Shown piece after piece: positions 62,564 to 64,000 of a stretch of DNA of 64,000 nt (position 1 is its first letter; each line of letters begins with the position of its first letter). This DNA comes from an uncultured Lachnospiraceae bacterium (GTDB taxonomy: Bacteria; Bacillota; Clostridia; Lachnospirales; Lachnospiraceae), in assembly GCA_951800145.1 (NCBI GenBank), contig CATOJE010000004.1, positions 31,689 through 95,688 of the forward strand. The letters are read 5' to 3'. Under the pieces are notes generated by a model, which saw only the letters and a list, made by a program, of their open reading frames with translations, made no database searches and was not told where the DNA came from. The position numbers were made by a program, and so were the translations under genes.

Positions 62564-63280
62564 ATGAGGATGGTGGAGAGCTTCCTGATGAGGACCCCCT
62601 GTTATGCGGCGGGGCTGAAGATCACGGTCAAGGGACTGATGCTCCATTCCGTGGGCTGCCTCCAGCCGAAGGCGTCTGCGTTCATCAGCAGCTGGGACAG
62701 CCTGGCGCATGGCGGCTTCTGCGTCCACGGGTTCATTGACGGGGAGGACGGTACGGTGTACCAGACGCTGCCCTGGAACTACAGGGGGTGGCACTGCGGT
62801 TCTGGCGGCAGGGGGAGCGGGAACAATACCCATATCGGGGTGGAGATGTGCGAGCCTGTGTGTACCAAATACACGGCGGGCTCAAATTTTGTCTGCTCTG
62901 ACCTGGATGCCGCAAGGGCGGTGGCGGAGAGGACTTACCGGGCAGCGGTGGAGCTGTTCGCCATGCTCTGCGGGAAGTACGGGCTTGACCCGCTGGCGGA
63001 TAGGATTGTCATCAGCCACCGGGAGGGCTGCGCCCGGGGGATCGCGTCGAACCACGGGGATCCGGAGCATCTGTGGGGGCAGCTGGGCATCCGGGTGCAG
63101 GTACAGCTGGATTGCATTGGATTTTTGCGAGAAGATATAAAAGGGTATGGTTTAGGAATGAAGGCTGTTTATGGCGTGTCGGGTGCTGTGGACGGCCTTT
63201 ATTTTTGTGGAAAATTGCGGAAAAATCTGATATACTGTCATATGTTAAGAGGAATTATGCAGACAGTCGCATTATTGTAG
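62564..63280 (+). CDS. Phage endolysin, N-acetylmuramoyl-L-alanine amidase, aberrant C-terminus
   Basis: Amidase_2-type enzyme cleaving between MurNAc and L-Ala. The zinc ligands are apparent in MLHSVGC and the later ISHREGCARGIASNHGDPEHLWG. The 238-residue product is normal to about residue 180 (near 63105), after which GC-rich phage codons give way to AT-rich sequence with no endolysin wall-binding module, as if the gene were joined to foreign DNA. Start ATG 62564 (or GTG 62558) follows GGAAGGGGG. It completes a holin-endolysin cassette with the broken holin. Confidence 0.78.
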   Translation: MRMVESFLMRTPCYAAGLKITVKGLMLHSVGCLQPKASAFISSWDSLAHGGFCVHGFIDGEDGTVYQTLPWNYRGWHCGSGGRGSGNNTHIGVEMCEPVCTKYTAGSNFVCSDLDAARAVAERTYRAAVELFAMLCGKYGLDPLADRIVISHREGCARGIASNHGDPEHLWGQLGIRVQVQLDCIGFLREDIKGYGLGMKAVYGVSGAVDGLYFCGKLRKNLIYCHMLRGIMQTVALL

Positions 63281-63338
63281 TTGCCGGAACGGAAAAATGT
63301 AAATGTGAAAGAAGAATGGAACATGAGGTGTTGGTTGT

Positions 63339-63858
63339 ATGAGCGAGTAGCATTATAGGCCAATTATTAAAGATGGGGATCATCTGGTACAGTCGAAGAA
63401 AAATTCTAATAGGGTTATAGGACAGACACGTAATGCGGAGAATAAAAATCCAGATATTATTGAGTGGGAAGAAGTAGAGGATACTGATTCAGGATGGGAA
63501 GAAACAAAAGAAAAATAGGGAAAACATAAAGAGCGCGGCATCTGTCCCGGAATTTACAGATACGAAGATTGCTGCCCCGATAAGTACTGATGTCATTTCG
63601 GATGCCATGGAAACTTCGCAAAGTGAGAGGGAGAATATTAGTGTTGAAGAGGCCCGGGAATTGATTTTGGGCATTTTGATGGATTATATAAGCATGAAAA
63701 AGAAACTAAACCGGCTTACAAATGCTAATATTGATAACATCAAAAGACAGGAATTGGATGTGGGGGAGGTCATTGCCCAGTTGGATTCTCTGATAAAGGA
63801 GTACCCGGCATTGATGGACGACAGCACAACGAAAATATTGCGGCATTGCTTAGAATGA
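63339..63858 (+). pseudogene. Broken hypothetical gene (stop codon and frameshift)
   Basis: ATG 63339 is followed at once by TAG (63348), yet the frame then runs on with HYRPIIKDGDHLVQSKKN and PDIIEWEEVED to TAG 63516. Another frame, open from 63478, continues with NIKSAASVPEF and ISVEEARELILGILMDYISM to a stop at 63856. The two parts look like the start and end of one longer protein, linked across an A-rich tract (63500-63525). I recall similar Lachnospiraceae hypothetical proteins, but have no function. A real short gene from ATG 63607 (83 residues) is the alternative, though it lacks a ribosome binding site. Confidence 0.5.
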
Positions 63859-63937
63859 ATTCGGACAGTCAGGAGAACAAAAAAATAAAAGAGGTTTTGA
63901 AAATAGATTGATTATTACAAGAAAGGCGATACATATT

Positions 63938-64000
63938 ATGGAAAATATTGGCGAAGCAAAAAATGAAATTGCCATTGTGGATAAAGAGACGGTTGAGAAT
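63938..64000 (+). CDS. Start of a gene running off the window
   Basis: ATG 63938 is preceded by GAAAGG, and the 21 visible codons (MENIGEAKNEIAIVDKETVEN) are open to the edge. This is too little to identify. The start resembles ORF6N/KilA-N-type phage DNA-binding proteins, a weak guess that fits the phage-like surroundings. Confidence 0.4.
   Translation, partial: MENIGEAKNEIAIVDKETVEN

Noticed and set aside
61828..62565. Minus-strand frame of 245 codons across the SymE-like gene and holin remnant
   Set aside because: Spans two unrelated regions of different composition, with no domain or start signal; length is due to few stops in GC-rich DNA.

Overview
The window is a stretch of chromosome from an endospore-forming, anaerobic Firmicute, most likely a gut Lachnospiraceae (Clostridium cluster XIVa). 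This rests on spore genes (spmB-, spoVT- and yyaC-like), a class III anaerobic ribonucleotide reductase, a Met T-box leader, Gram-positive lipoprotein signals, AGGAGG ribosome binding sites, and several families typical of Lachnospiraceae (DUF6128-, DUF5711-, DUF4080- and VanW/G5-type proteins). Species cannot be fixed from the sequence alone. No rRNA, tRNA or CRISPR array was seen.

Layout. 0-8 kb: a 5'-truncated xpaC-like gene with telA, then recQ, a secreted GH5 glycosidase, spmB and a murL-murD2-type pair that implies the alternative route for putting D-Glu into peptidoglycan. 8-14 kb: a MarR regulator and a lipoprotein, then minus-strand nrdD-nrdG with candidate NrdR boxes and a DUF885 lipoprotein whose metal-binding motif appears destroyed. 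14-22.9 kb: T-box-metG, a TraX-like protein, tatD, rsmA, nagB (minus), a DUF6128-type protein with 42-bp repeats, a phosphoesterase and spoVT. 23-33.2 kb: a catabolic locus for Amadori compounds (fructoselysine type). It holds an EamA transporter, FrlD-like kinase, two HAD phosphatases, an FrlR-like GntR repressor, an ABC importer (FrlO/N/M-like) and two FrlB-like SIS deglycases. Four of its promoters share one architecture with a candidate operator between -35 and -10. 33.2-38.6 kb: a large palindromic element, gdpP, rplI, dnaB and sua5. 38.6-46.9 kb: dCMP deaminase, a radical SAM protein, an exonuclease, VanW, an AIR-synthase C-domain protein, an Lrp regulator with an aminotransferase, trmL and a yyaC-like gene whose ribosome binding site lies in a terminator stem. 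46.9-61.6 kb: LysM and DUF5711 membrane proteins, glucokinase, a cell-wall-binding protein, a two-component system, mutS2, a YitT protein, an HtrA-like protein lacking all three catalytic residues, yhaM and rlmD. 61.6-64 kb: a mosaic accessory tail with a SymE-like gene behind a palindromic operator, a GC-rich remnant of a prophage lysis cassette (frameshifted holin, amidase with aberrant C-terminus), a broken hypothetical gene and one gene running off the edge.

The most coherent system is the 23-33 kb Amadori locus. Sugar-amine conjugates would be imported by the ABC transporter, phosphorylated by the FrlD-like kinase and split by two deglycase paralogues into glucose 6-phosphate and amino acid; the EamA carrier could export the amino acid. 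The two paralogues and the extra HAD enzymes suggest a substrate range wider than fructoselysine. All function calls come from motif and family recognition by eye; no database search was run.
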